Positions 28,352-37,400 of a stretch of DNA of 64,000 nt are shown in pieces (the stretch's first letter is position 1; every line of letters begins with the position of its first letter). This DNA is from JAMXLO01 sp963776505 (GTDB lineage Bacteria; Pseudomonadota; Alphaproteobacteria; Acetobacterales; Acetobacteraceae). The stretch spans positions 16,111 through 80,110 of the forward strand of contig CAVZNH010000037.1 in assembly GCA_963776505.1 (NCBI GenBank). The letters run 5' to 3'. Both the position numbers and the translations under genes were made by a program. Below the pieces are notes generated by a model. The model searched no databases and was not told the DNA's origin. It saw only the letters and a list, made by a program, of their open reading frames with translations.

Positions 28352-28458
28352 AGTCTCCTTGTCATTGCGAGGAGCGAAGCGACGAAGCAAGCTCGGTCAG
28401 GGTGCGCAACTCGACCGAGATTGCTTCGTCGCGTTGCTCCTCGCAATGACAGTCTCCT
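28352..28458. mobile_element. MITE-like hairpin element with 8-bp target duplication
   Basis: Two long arms, 28361-28398 (starting GTCATTGCGAGGAGCG) and 28413-28450, are reverse complements with few mismatches around a 14-base loop. AGTCTCCT occurs directly outside each arm (28352-28359 and 28451-28458), as expected of a target-site duplication. Elements opening GTCATTGCGAGGAG recur in many alphaproteobacteria as palindromic repeats, so a non-autonomous element moved by a transposase encoded elsewhere is likely. The duplicated octamer contains the complement of the hydrolase ribosome-binding site. Confidence 0.8.
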
Positions 28459-29684
28459 CACGGCCTGTGCAGCTCCGCCCGCGGTCGTGTCACCGTGCGC
28501 CGGCCGCGTTTGAATACCGCGAGCGGATGACAGATCTCCGCTACCGCCTGCTCCGGCGTCGTCGCGTCCAGCACCACGATATCCGCGGGATTACCGACCT
28601 TGATCCCGTAGTCCTTCAAATTCATCAGCCGCGCCGACCGCTCGGTCAGCATGGCGAAGCACTCGCGCAACCGCCCCGTGCCGCTGATCTGGCAAACATT
28701 GGCCTGCAGGTTGGCCATTCGCAGCAACGATGCGTCGCCGTACGGCGTGAACGGGTTCAGCACATTGTTGGTGGACAGCGAGCAGTTCACCCCATGTTCC
28801 ACCAGCAGATTCACGTCCGCCACACCGCGGCGCACGTTGTATTCCTGATCGCGCCCCATCATGAACAGCTCGGTCGCCGGCAGCACGGTCACCGCCACAC
28901 CGGCATCGGCGATCCGCCGCGCCAGCGCGCGCAGATCGGCAATCGGCATGGTCGAGAGCTTGCACATATGCCCGACCGCCACCCGTCCGCCGAGCCGGTA
29001 TTTCTCGGTCAGCTCGCAGACCAGATGAATGTCCATTTCCTCAGGGGAGTTTCCCGAATCGAGATGCATGTCGATATCCGCATCGAACTCACGGGCCAGA
29101 TCGAACACCCGGCGGACCTGGCCGACATGGTCCGGATCGTAGTTCGGTGCCGCGCCGATCACTTTCGCGCCGCGCTTCAAACCCTCAACCAGCAGCGCGT
29201 CAGAGCGGGGGTTGTTGGTCAGACCCTCCTGCGGGAACACGCACACCTCGACATCGATCGCCCAGGCGTAGTCGCGTCGCAGTGCCTCGATCGCTTCGAA
29301 GCTGCGCATCTCCACGCCGCCGTCCAATTCCAGATGCGTGCGCATCCGCGTTGCGCCGTGCCTGATGCACTTTTCCAGCGTGCGGCTGGCGCGTTCATAC
29401 ACGTCCTCAACGCTGAACGTCGACTTCACCGCCGCGACGCGCTGCATCGAACTGGCCTGCCGCCCCTCCTCCGGCGCGCAACGGTCGATGATGTTGGATT
29501 TGTCCAGATGGATATGCGTCTCGACCAGCCCGCCGCACGCCAAACAGCCGCCCGCATCGAATACCGGGCCGTCCGCCCGCAGCGCTGGCTCGATTGCGGC
29601 GATGCGCCCGTCCATCACGCCGACATCCACCGGCGGCGCATCCGGTGCGTGCGACAGCCTGGCGTTGCGGACGATCAGATCCAT
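28458..29684 (-). CDS. Metal-dependent amidohydrolase (cytosine deaminase-like)
   Basis: About 408 residues starting at ATG 29684 behind GAGGGGAG (MDLIVRNARLSHAPDAPPVDVGV). The Zn/Fe motif CGGLVETHIHLDKSN, the later metal His in DIDMHLDSGN and AVGHMCKLS, and the C-terminal VGNPADIVVLDA composite sheet are visible. The Asp-rich ARMRTHLELDGG and NNPRSDALLVEGLKRGAKVIGAAP match the CodA-like subgroup. It hydrolyses an amide or amidine ring bond in a cyclic substrate; which one is not evident. It is upstream of the hydrolase-DUF4387-AtuA genes, separated from them by the hairpin element. Confidence 0.88.
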   Translation of the reverse strand: MDLIVRNARLSHAPDAPPVDVGVMDGRIAAIEPALRADGPVFDAGGCLACGGLVETHIHLDKSNIIDRCAPEEGRQASSMQRVAAVKSTFSVEDVYERASRTLEKCIRHGATRMRTHLELDGGVEMRSFEAIEALRRDYAWAIDVEVCVFPQEGLTNNPRSDALLVEGLKRGAKVIGAAPNYDPDHVGQVRRVFDLAREFDADIDMHLDSGNSPEEMDIHLVCELTEKYRLGGRVAVGHMCKLSTMPIADLRALARRIADAGVAVTVLPATELFMMGRDQEYNVRRGVADVNLLVEHGVNCSLSTNNVLNPFTPYGDASLLRMANLQANVCQISGTGRLRECFAMLTERSARLMNLKDYGIKVGNPADIVVLDATTPEQAVAEICHPLAVFKRGRRTVTRPRAELHRP

Positions 29685-29741
29685 TGCGCTCCCCTCTTCC
29701 GTCGCGGCAATGCTGGCGCGACGGATGGGGGCGCGCAATCC

Positions 29742-32231
29742 CTACAAGGTGCGCGGCTCCACGTTCCAGATGTCCGAGGCGTATTCGCGAATCGCGCGAT
29801 CGGAGGAAAACCAGCCGACACGTGCGGTGTTCAGCACGCTCGAACGCCACCAGGCACGCTGATCGTGCCAGCGAGCCGCCACCCGGCCCTGCATCGCAGC
29901 AAAGGCGGCGAAGTCGGCGGTCACCATGAAGTGGTCGTTGCCGGTCAGCTCATCGACCAGCTCACCAAACCGCTGAGGCTCATCCGGCGAGAACACGCCA
30001 TAGGCGATCGCGTCCAACACCTCCTGGAGCACTGGCAATCTGGCAACCGTCTCGCGGGCGCCCGGTCCACGCCGGCGGCGCTCGACAACCTCTTCCGCGG
30101 TGAGGCCGAAGATGAAGATGTTGTCGTCGCCGACGCGCTCGCGGATCTCGATATTGGCACCGTCCAGCGTCCCGATGGTCAGCGCACCGTTCAACGCCAG
30201 CTTCATGTTGCCGGTGCCGGATGCCTCCATGCCTGCAGTCGAAATCTGCTCGGACAGGTCAGAAGCGGGAATGATCATTTCCGCGAGGCTGACGTTGTAG
30301 TCCGGAATGAACACGACCTTCAGCAGCCCGTGCACCGCCGGATCGCCGTTGATCACGTTTGCCACATCGTTGATCAGCTTGATGATCAGCTTCGCCCGAT
30401 GATAGCTGGCGGCGGCTTTGCCCGCGAAGATCTTCACGCGCGGCACCCAATTGGACATCGGCCGCGCGCGCATCTCGTTGTACAGAGCAACCGTCTCCAG
30501 GATATTGAGGAGTTGGCGCTTGTACTCGTGGATGCGCTTGATATGCACGTCGAACAAAGCATCGGGGTCCAATGCGATCTGCATCCGGTCTGCTACGAGT
30601 TTCGCCAGAGCCTGTTTGTTGGCACGACGAATTCGCGCGAATCGCTCCTGAACTCCTGTGTCGTCCGCGACGGCGGCGAAATCAGCCAGTGCATCCGCAT
30701 CGTCCAGCACGCGCTCGCCAACGACATCGGTGAGCAAGCGGGTCAACTCCGGATTGGCGGCGAACAGCCAGCGCCGCATTGTGATGCCATTGGTCTTGTT
30801 GACGATCCGGTCTGGATACAGCCGATGCAGCTCGCGGAACACGGTCTGTCGCATCAGCTCGGTGTGCAGTTCGGAAACACCGTTCACCTTGTGCGCGCCG
30901 AGGAAGGCAAGCGAGCCCATGCGGATACGCCGGCCGGCATTGTCATCGATCAACGAAAGCTCCGCGAGCGGCGGTCCGTCGTTCCTTGGCAACGCACACA
31001 CCGCATCGAGATGCAGGCGGTTGATCTGATACACGATTTGCATGTGGCGCGGCAGCAGCCGCTCCATCAGGGAAACTGGCCAGCTCTCCAGCGCCTCCGG
31101 CAGCAGCGTGTGGTTGGTATAGGAGATCGTGGCCGTCGTGATCTGCCACGCCTCGTCCCAAGGAATATTGTGCAGATCAATTAGAATGCGCATCAGCTCG
31201 GCGACCGCGATCGCTGGATGCGTGTCGTTCAACTGTATCGCGGCCTTGTCCGGCAGAATACGGATATCGCCGTTCTGCTGGCGCATGTGCCGCGCGACGA
31301 GATCCAGGAGCGACGCGGAGGTAAAGAAGTATTCCTGGCGCAGACGCAGCTCCTGGCCCGCCGCCGTCTCGTCGCTCGGGTACAGTACCTGTGAAATGGC
31401 GTTGGCCCGGTCGCGCGCTTCCAAGGCGCCGATATGGTCGCCGCGATTGAAGGTATCGAGCCGAAGCGGATTCTCCGCACGCGCGGACCAGAGCCGCAGG
31501 GTGTTGACGAAACGCGCGCGCCACCCGATCACCGGCGTATCGTAGGCCACCGCGTCGACGGTTTCCGCCGGGTGCCAGATGTGGTGCGCGCCGCCGTCCG
31601 CCGTCGGCCGGGCCTCGACAATGCCGCCGAAGCCGATCTGATGGCTGGCATCCGGTCGGGTGATCTCCCACGGATTGCCGAAGCTCAGCCAGTTCTCGGG
31701 ATACTCCTGCTGCCAGCCATCCTGGATGACCTGACGGAACATGCCGTGATCGTAGCGGATGCCATATCCATGTGCGGCGATGGACAGCGTGGCCATGCTC
31801 TCCATGAAGCAGGCGGCCAGTCGCCCGAGGCCGCCATTGCCCAGCGCCGCGTCATGCTCGATGTCGCGCAGCCGGTTATAGTCAACGCCAAGCTCGGCGA
31901 GTGCCGCGCGCATGCGATCGACCAGGCCGAGATTGTTGAGCGAGTCGTGAAGCAGCCGGCCAATCAGGAACTCGAGCGACAGGTAATAGACGCGCTTGCC
32001 TTTGGAAACGTAGTTGTTCCTGGTCGAAGCCATCCAGCGCTCGAGCACGTGGTCGCGCACGGCGAGGGCGGCCGCGATGAACCAGTCCCAGTCCGTGGCG
32101 ACAATGGGGTCGCGGCCGACCGCGTAGGTCAGCTTATGGACCACGCTTTGGCGGAGTGCGGCGACGTCCTCGTCTTCCGCAGGGATCGGAATGCGCGACG
32201 CGTCCGCGCTGGAGATCAGGGCCGAGCTCAT
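29742..32231 (-). CDS. glgP: Glycogen/maltodextrin phosphorylase
   Basis: About 829 residues, intact, the usual GT35 length. ATG 32231 (MSSALISSADASRIPIP) is preferred to an in-frame start at 32261. Visible are GNGGLGRLAACFMESMATLSIAAHGYGIRYDHG, the KNAK-like DEAWQITTATISYTNHTLLPEALE, and the pyridoxal-phosphate site EASGTGNMKLALNGALTIGTLDGANIEI, whose lysine forms the Schiff base. It releases glucose 1-phosphate from alpha-1,4-glucans. No other glycogen gene is adjacent, so it is an orphan here. Confidence 0.95.
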   Translation of the reverse strand: MSSALISSADASRIPIPAEDEDVAALRQSVVHKLTYAVGRDPIVATDWDWFIAAALAVRDHVLERWMASTRNNYVSKGKRVYYLSLEFLIGRLLHDSLNNLGLVDRMRAALAELGVDYNRLRDIEHDAALGNGGLGRLAACFMESMATLSIAAHGYGIRYDHGMFRQVIQDGWQQEYPENWLSFGNPWEITRPDASHQIGFGGIVEARPTADGGAHHIWHPAETVDAVAYDTPVIGWRARFVNTLRLWSARAENPLRLDTFNRGDHIGALEARDRANAISQVLYPSDETAAGQELRLRQEYFFTSASLLDLVARHMRQQNGDIRILPDKAAIQLNDTHPAIAVAELMRILIDLHNIPWDEAWQITTATISYTNHTLLPEALESWPVSLMERLLPRHMQIVYQINRLHLDAVCALPRNDGPPLAELSLIDDNAGRRIRMGSLAFLGAHKVNGVSELHTELMRQTVFRELHRLYPDRIVNKTNGITMRRWLFAANPELTRLLTDVVGERVLDDADALADFAAVADDTGVQERFARIRRANKQALAKLVADRMQIALDPDALFDVHIKRIHEYKRQLLNILETVALYNEMRARPMSNWVPRVKIFAGKAAASYHRAKLIIKLINDVANVINGDPAVHGLLKVVFIPDYNVSLAEMIIPASDLSEQISTAGMEASGTGNMKLALNGALTIGTLDGANIEIRERVGDDNIFIFGLTAEEVVERRRRGPGARETVARLPVLQEVLDAIAYGVFSPDEPQRFGELVDELTGNDHFMVTADFAAFAAMQGRVAARWHDQRAWWRSSVLNTARVGWFSSDRAIREYASDIWNVEPRTL

Positions 32232-32394
32232 GAGGGCGACAGTTCTCGGGCCAGAGTGCAAACAATGGGTTAACCGCCAGCCGATCAGGCGGGAAACCCG
32301 CGCAACTCCCGCAGGAACACTTCCAGTCGGTCATGGTGTACCCAATGCACTGCGTTCTCGAATCCGAGGACCCGCGATTTGCGGAAATAACCTC

Positions 32395-32922
32395 TCAGGC
32401 AGACGCTATCGCCAGGCCCTTCTGCGGCGCCACATCGAGCCGGCCGGTGCGCAACTGCATCAGCAGTCGGTCGCGGCGTGACGGCTGCACCTGCTTGGCC
32501 CAATCAGAGCGGGCCAATTCGTCTGCCGCGGCGTCGAACTGCCCCTGTGCAAGCTGCTGCATGCCGCCGGTCAGATCGTGCTCAGCAGCTTCGATATCGG
32601 ATATGAGGCCAACGAAGCTCTGTAGCCCGCGTACGCCCATGTTGAACGCAAGGTTGGTGCACACGCCTCTGCGCACTGGATCGAGCTGTTGATACCACTC
32701 CAGGCGGGACAGCGCCGCTTCCACTGCCGCAATGTCGTTCGCCAGGAAATAATGTGCTTCAGCGGCGCTGATGCCGTGTACATCGAGTGCGCGGCCGATG
32801 CCGATCGTCGGATGCCCGCGCACCAGGGTTCCGGGTCCGATAGGCCGTCCCGTCGCATCGTCGTACACGAGCATTCGGATGCCCTCATCGGCACCCAGCT
32901 CATCAAGCTGCTGTTGCAACAT
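32395..32922 (-). CDS. GH24 (T4-type) lysozyme
   Basis: 175 residues of the phage-type lysozyme family. The catalytic Glu is in DEGIRMLVYDDATG, followed by the beta-hairpin PTIGIGRALDVHGIS with the family Asp/Thr region, and by LVFNMG-like CTNLAFNMGVRGLQSF. These muramidases cut the glycan backbone of peptidoglycan. No signal peptide or membrane anchor is visible, and no holin or other phage gene is adjacent, so export is unexplained. It could be a prophage relic, a domesticated enzyme or a secreted toxin; the T6SS cluster is 11 kb away. Confidence 0.82.
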   Translation of the reverse strand: MLQQQLDELGADEGIRMLVYDDATGRPIGPGTLVRGHPTIGIGRALDVHGISAAEAHYFLANDIAAVEAALSRLEWYQQLDPVRRGVCTNLAFNMGVRGLQSFVGLISDIEAAEHDLTGGMQQLAQGQFDAAADELARSDWAKQVQPSRRDRLLMQLRTGRLDVAPQKGLAIASA

Positions 32923-33050
32923 TGCCGCCCCTCCTGGCTAGACGCGCAATCATCGGTGGGAAGTAATATCGGCGCTTTCCATCGGCAGCTTCGTGCGCGG
33001 AGTCACAGGACAGACATCGATTTGGCCAAGACCTCGATGTTGGCCTGATC

Positions 33051-34847
33051 TCAGGCTGTTTCCGCAACCACGCCAAGCAGCGCGATCTGGTCCACCTGCT
33101 CGATCGGATGCACATGCAGCGGCATGCTGCGCCCTCGCACCATGGTTTCCCGTCCTGACAGACTGTCCACGGGAACGCCTGCCACGGCACAAATCTCGTG
33201 CGAGATCACAGCCTCGCAACCAAACTCCTTGCACAAGCCCTCCAGCCGTGCCGCGACGTTCACGACATCGCCCAGGGTTGTGAAAACGCGAACCTCTCCG
33301 TGGCCGATTTCCCCTACAACAGCCGAGCCGCAATGCATGCCGACGCCAAACCGGATTGCCTCGCCGGTTTCAGCAAGCAGTACCCGGTTGAGTGCCGCGA
33401 CATTGCGTCCCAGCGCGGCGAGCGCCCTCATCGCCTGGAGGCAGGCATCTTTGGCGCCGCATCCCAGCCCGAACGTTGCCATCAACCCGTCCCCCAGGAA
33501 GTGACTGACCCGTCCGCCATTTGCCTGCACCGCGCTGCCTGCCGCAGTGACGAAACGGTCCACGACGAACACCGCATCGAATGGCAGACGGGTTTCGGCG
33601 AGCCGGGTCGAATCGCGCATGTCCACTACCAGCACCACGATGAACCGCTCCTCTCCCGGCAGCGGCCATTCCTTGCGACGCAGGGCTGCCTCGGGCCAGT
33701 CAGCCGGCAGCAGCGGCACCACGCAGACATCTCCTTGAGGCCGCACCTGGCAGGCCAGCCGAACCAATGGGGCGGCGGCAACCCGTTCCAGCACCGCGCG
33801 CTCCACGGCGGACGGAGCCGGCACTTTGTCCATGCCGCCGGTGACACGAATGCGGCAGGTGGAGCAGCGGCCCCGGCCGCCACAGATGCTGGCATGTGGA
33901 ATGCCGCCGCTCCGGCTCGCATCCAATACGCTGAAGCCAAGCGGTACCCTGACTGACTGTCCATGCGGATAGGTGACGCGGATTGCTGCACCATGTCGTT
34001 CGCGCCAGGCGCGGACCGCTCTGGCCAGAAGAACCAACGCCGGCAGGATGACGGCGGCCAAGATGCTCCAGTCGCGCCAAAGCACGAGCTGAGCGTTGTG
34101 CGACGGCGTGCCGACCTGCCACGGGTTGAGATTGGCCGCCCGCCAGGCTGGGTCGTGGCCCAGACTCAGCAAGGTCCGTCCGCCCTGACAGAAGCCCATC
34201 AGCGCGAGCACCGGCAGCAGTACCGCGCCGCAGAACAGATAAGGCATCCACCGCCCGAACATCGGCTTCAATCGCAGCCATTGGTAAAGGCCGATGCAGC
34301 CGTGGATCCAGGCGACGATCAGCACCGACACCTGCAGCACGCCGAGGGACGGGGCCGCGACCCAGAAGGAATACAGCTCCTGGGCATAGCCCTTCTCGGT
34401 GCCATACACGGCCAACGAAATCCGCGTGACGAACAGGTGGTTCATCAGCAGCACCGGGATGGTCAGTCCCAGCACGACCTGCACCACTTCGGGCCGAGTC
34501 CATCCGAAGTGCCGCCGCTCATAGAATGCCCAAAGTCCCAACAGGTAATGGGTCGACAGCGCGAAATACAACGCCATCGTGCCGACGATGCCCTGCCAGA
34601 TCCACTTCTGCACAACCATGCCGGCTTCCATCGCTGGGACGGAAATGTTGCCCAGCGAGTGGTTCAGCAGGTGGGTCGTGACATAGGTGAACAGCGTCAG
34701 GCCGGTGAAGAGCCGCAGTTTGCGCACCCAGAGCCGGTTCGCACCGATGGTGATCAATTCATACCCCGACCGCGCCGATGCGCGCGCTGTTCCAGCCGCT
34801 CCATCCTGCGTCGCCCGCATGAGATTGGAAACAGCGTCGCGCTTCAT
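33051..34847 (-). CDS. Membrane / 2Fe-2S / class III adenylate cyclase hybrid protein
   Basis: About 598 residues. The N-terminal ~270 have several membrane segments resembling a succinate-dehydrogenase-type cytochrome anchor (LFTGLTLFTYVTTHLLNHSLG; YFALSTHYLLGLWAFYERR), with His residues that could hold heme. A ferredoxin-type 2Fe-2S domain follows (HASICGGRGRCSTCRIRV, with the fourth Cys in RLACQVRPQG). The C-terminal class III cyclase domain has metal Asp residues in VLVVDMRDST and HFLGDGLMATFG and the Asn/Arg pair in GDVVNVAARLE. This suggests cAMP synthesis gated by redox or light-independent electron flow. Start 34847 is tentative; an in-frame ATG at 34919 would overlap the divergent Crp gene. 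Confidence 0.9.
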   Translation of the reverse strand: MKRDAVSNLMRATQDGAAGTARASARSGYELITIGANRLWVRKLRLFTGLTLFTYVTTHLLNHSLGNISVPAMEAGMVVQKWIWQGIVGTMALYFALSTHYLLGLWAFYERRHFGWTRPEVVQVVLGLTIPVLLMNHLFVTRISLAVYGTEKGYAQELYSFWVAAPSLGVLQVSVLIVAWIHGCIGLYQWLRLKPMFGRWMPYLFCGAVLLPVLALMGFCQGGRTLLSLGHDPAWRAANLNPWQVGTPSHNAQLVLWRDWSILAAVILPALVLLARAVRAWRERHGAAIRVTYPHGQSVRVPLGFSVLDASRSGGIPHASICGGRGRCSTCRIRVTGGMDKVPAPSAVERAVLERVAAAPLVRLACQVRPQGDVCVVPLLPADWPEAALRRKEWPLPGEERFIVVLVVDMRDSTRLAETRLPFDAVFVVDRFVTAAGSAVQANGGRVSHFLGDGLMATFGLGCGAKDACLQAMRALAALGRNVAALNRVLLAETGEAIRFGVGMHCGSAVVGEIGHGEVRVFTTLGDVVNVAARLEGLCKEFGCEAVISHEICAVAGVPVDSLSGRETMVRGRSMPLHVHPIEQVDQIALLGVVAETA

Positions 34848-34903
34848 CGCGATGAACCATTGCGGCACTGTCCGAACCTCGGAATCGACGGTAGTGTAAC
34901 GCC

Positions 34904-35620
34904 ATGCCAGGTACCCCACAGGAAGCGGAGCTTCTGCGGTTACTCGAGGCGCACGAGATCATGCGCCTCATTCCCATCGAATCCCTTCGCACGCTGATCC
35001 GCCGCGCCGGTCTGCTCACCTACCCGGAGCGTGACGAGATATTTGGTCAGGGCGATCCCGGTCGCACCGTCCTGGTGGTCGTCGAGGGATACGTGAAACT
35101 GTCGGTGACGATGCTGAGCGGGCGCGAGGTGGTGCTCGATCTGGCCGAGCCCGGCAACGTGATCGGGGAGATCGCGGTGCTGAACGAGTGGCCGCGTGCC
35201 GCCACCGCGACGGCGCTCTCCGCCTGCACCCTGCTGGCGATCGACGGACGCTCGTTCACCCGCGAACTGCTCGGCGCACCCCAGGCAATGCTGGCCATCA
35301 TTCGCCTGCTCAGCCAGCGTCTGCGCAAGACGACGGCGCAGGTCACCGAAAACCTGGAATTGCCGGCGCCGGTTCGCCTCGCCAAGGCGCTGATCGAACT
35401 CGCCGCGTTGCATTCGCGTCCAACGCCGCAAGGCCCGCAGATTGGGCTCCCGCTGTCGCAGCGTGAACTCGGCGCGATGACCGGCCTGATTCGCGAAAGC
35501 ATCAACCGCCATCTCGGCACGTGGCGTGACGCCGGGTGGATCGGTCTGACCGAGGGCACCATCACGCTTAGCAACATCGGTGCATTGCGTGCCCTGCTGA
35601 TTGAGCACGACATCGAGTAG
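34904..35620 (+). CDS. Crp/Fnr-family transcriptional regulator
   Basis: 238 residues: cyclic-nucleotide-binding beta-roll (DEIFGQGDPGRTVLVVVEGYVKLSV .. LDLAEPGNVIGEIAVLNEWPRAATATALSA) and a C-terminal winged helix (LSQRELGAMTGLIRESINRHLGTWRDAGWI). The Fnr iron-sulfur cysteines are absent, so it is Crp-like. The GEIAVLN..PRAATA block matches the phosphate-binding cassette of cNMP-responsive members. It is divergent from the adenylate cyclase with starts close together, which makes it the likely cAMP receptor for that cyclase; this pairing is inference from position. Confidence 0.92.
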   Translation: MPGTPQEAELLRLLEAHEIMRLIPIESLRTLIRRAGLLTYPERDEIFGQGDPGRTVLVVVEGYVKLSVTMLSGREVVLDLAEPGNVIGEIAVLNEWPRAATATALSACTLLAIDGRSFTRELLGAPQAMLAIIRLLSQRLRKTTAQVTENLELPAPVRLAKALIELAALHSRPTPQGPQIGLPLSQRELGAMTGLIRESINRHLGTWRDAGWIGLTEGTITLSNIGALRALLIEHDIE

Positions 35621-35710
35621 CTCCGCCTGAGGCGCATGTGCGTCGGGTCACTCGTCCTGGCCGGAACCGCGGGCAGTATCGCGGCCAACGATGAGATCCC
35701 CGAGGCAGCC

Positions 35711-36295
35711 ATGAACGACACCATCGTACATCACGAGAATGCCGAACATGCCGCGCATGCCGTGGCACATGGCAGCAAACGGGCCGCCCTGCTTATCGCC
35801 ATGCTGGCAGCCGCGCTGGCGCTCTCTGAACAGCAGGCGAAGAAGGCGGAGATCGCGGTGCAGGAGAATTCAATCCTCGCCGCCGATGCGTGGAGCCAGT
35901 ATCAGGCCAAATCGATCCGCTCGGCCTTGGCGCAGGACCTGGAGCGGCTCGGTGGCACGCTCGAACAGCCGACGCAGGCGGAGCTGGTTGCCGCGCGGCA
36001 GGGTGTCCTGCGCCAGTTCGAGGCCGACCGTGTCCGCTACGAGACCGACGAGAAGGATGGCAAGGCCGCGGTCGCGGCGCGTGCCGAGACCTTCGAGGCC
36101 GCGCGCGAGCACGCGCTCGAGCGCGCCCATAGCTTCGACAACGCCGCCGCCGCGCTGGAACTCGGCATCGTGCTCGCGACCGCATCGGTGGTGACACTGT
36201 CGCGGCCGTTGATCCGGTTCGCCGGTGCGCTGGGGACGGCGGGTGTGGCGCTGGGTGTGCTTGGAGCCGTCGCGCCGTCGCTCGGAGCGTTCTGA
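35711..36295 (+). CDS. DUF4337 family membrane protein
   Basis: About 194 residues starting MNDTIVHHENAEHAAHAVAHG behind GAGG. One membrane segment near residue 30 (RAALLIAMLAAALALS), a long charged helical region (EQQAKKAEIAVQENSILAADAWSQYQAKSIR .. RYETDEKDGKAAVAARAETFEAAREHALERAHSFDNAA), then two hydrophobic segments at the C-terminus. This is the DUF4337 pattern: inner-membrane protein of unknown function, probably a coiled coil between membrane helices. It follows the Crp-like gene on the same strand and might be controlled by it. Confidence 0.85.
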   Translation: MNDTIVHHENAEHAAHAVAHGSKRAALLIAMLAAALALSEQQAKKAEIAVQENSILAADAWSQYQAKSIRSALAQDLERLGGTLEQPTQAELVAARQGVLRQFEADRVRYETDEKDGKAAVAARAETFEAAREHALERAHSFDNAAAALELGIVLATASVVTLSRPLIRFAGALGTAGVALGVLGAVAPSLGAF

Positions 36296-36298
36296 GGC

Positions 36299-37388
36299 CT
36301 ATGCGGCGGTGCGGGCGAGTGCCAGCAGATGAGCGCGATACAAAACGGAGCTGCGGTCGTGCAGGCGGGTCTGCCACGGCCAGGCGGCCTCTTCGGCCAG
36401 CACGTGCAGGCCGGCGACCGACTGCGGATGCGCGCCCTCAGTCAGCAACGCGCGCAGGAACGGCTCGGCGGCGCCGCCATGTGCTGCGCGCTGGGAGTGC
36501 CCGCCGATCCAGGTCTCCACCTGGGTTGCGCGGATGGACCAGTCGTAAGGGGTCGCGAGCAGCACCCGTCCGTCCGGCCGCACCACTTCGGCGAGGCCGG
36601 CCAGCAGCCGGCGCGGCTCGCTCACGCAATCCAGCAGGTTGAGCGCCATGGCAAGGTCCACGGTGCCAGGTGCGAAGGGCAGGGCGAGCGCGTCGCAGGC
36701 CCAGAAATCCACCCGTTCGGCACCCGGCAGGTCAACGGGGAAGCTGCGGCGGTCATACACGATGCCGATGCGCCGCCGCGGGTAGCTCACCACGCCGGCG
36801 GCGGCGCGACGGGCCACGCGCAGCAGCGCGAGATGGATATCGACGCCCAGCACCAGGGCGTCCTCGCGGCGTTCGGCCAGGTCGAAGGCAGTGCGTCCGG
36901 CACCGCAACCGATATCGAGCACGCGAGCCGGGCTGGGCTGCCCCGCCATGTCGAGCAGCCTGGCGAGGCAGCGCCGCACCGCGCCTGGCTGCACGCCGTC
37001 GGCCGGGGCCGCCTCCTCGGGGTCCAGATCGGCCCAGCCGTCCCAGGCATAGGTCGAGACGGTCTGGCGCAGCGTATCGAGCCAGGTGCCCGGACCGATC
37101 GCGTCGCCGATCAGGCTCTCCAGCGTCGGGTCGAGGTCCTCGCGCAGCAGCAGCTCGATGCCGCGCTCCGCCAGCAGCGCGCCCAGGGCGGGGACGATGA
37201 CGGGAATGCCGTCGATGATCGGGTATTCATGGCGGCAGCGCCGGATTGGGGCAGTGCAGGATGCCGCTCAGCACGTCGCTGTCGCGTTCCTCATGAACGG
37301 CGGCGAGCGTCAGGATATGGCGGCCCGCACCGTCACGCGCGCAGCGCGGGCAGTGCGGCGCGAACGCCTCGAAGTGGCGGCGGCGCAA
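36299..37388 (-). CDS. SAM-dependent methyltransferase with N-terminal zinc ribbon, with one frameshift
   Basis: About 362 residues if started at TTG 37388; GTG 36994 is a shorter alternative that loses the conserved N-terminus. The corrected N-terminus has two CxxC pairs (HCPRCARDG and LHCPNPACRHEYP), followed by IIDGIPVIVP as in Trm112-like zinc ribbons fused to methyltransferases. The SAM-binding motif I is ARVLDIGCGAGRTAFDLAER, motif II region FWACDALALPFAPGTVDLAMALNLLDCV. One extra base near 37238 splits the ribbon from the rest. Encoded just downstream of the PAAR gene on the same strand, so it may modify or accompany a T6SS component; the substrate is unknown. Confidence 0.78.
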
Positions 37389-37400
37389 GCCGGGGGCGCC

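Noticed and set aside
28308..31184. A 958-residue plus-strand open frame
   Set aside because: Antisense to the amidohydrolase and glycogen phosphorylase genes and across the hairpin element; no family resemblance.
37038..37241. Starting the methyltransferase at GTG 36994
   Set aside because: Clear, conserved-looking sequence (IIDGIPVIVP and a CxxC pair) continues upstream in frame, so the longer form is preferred.
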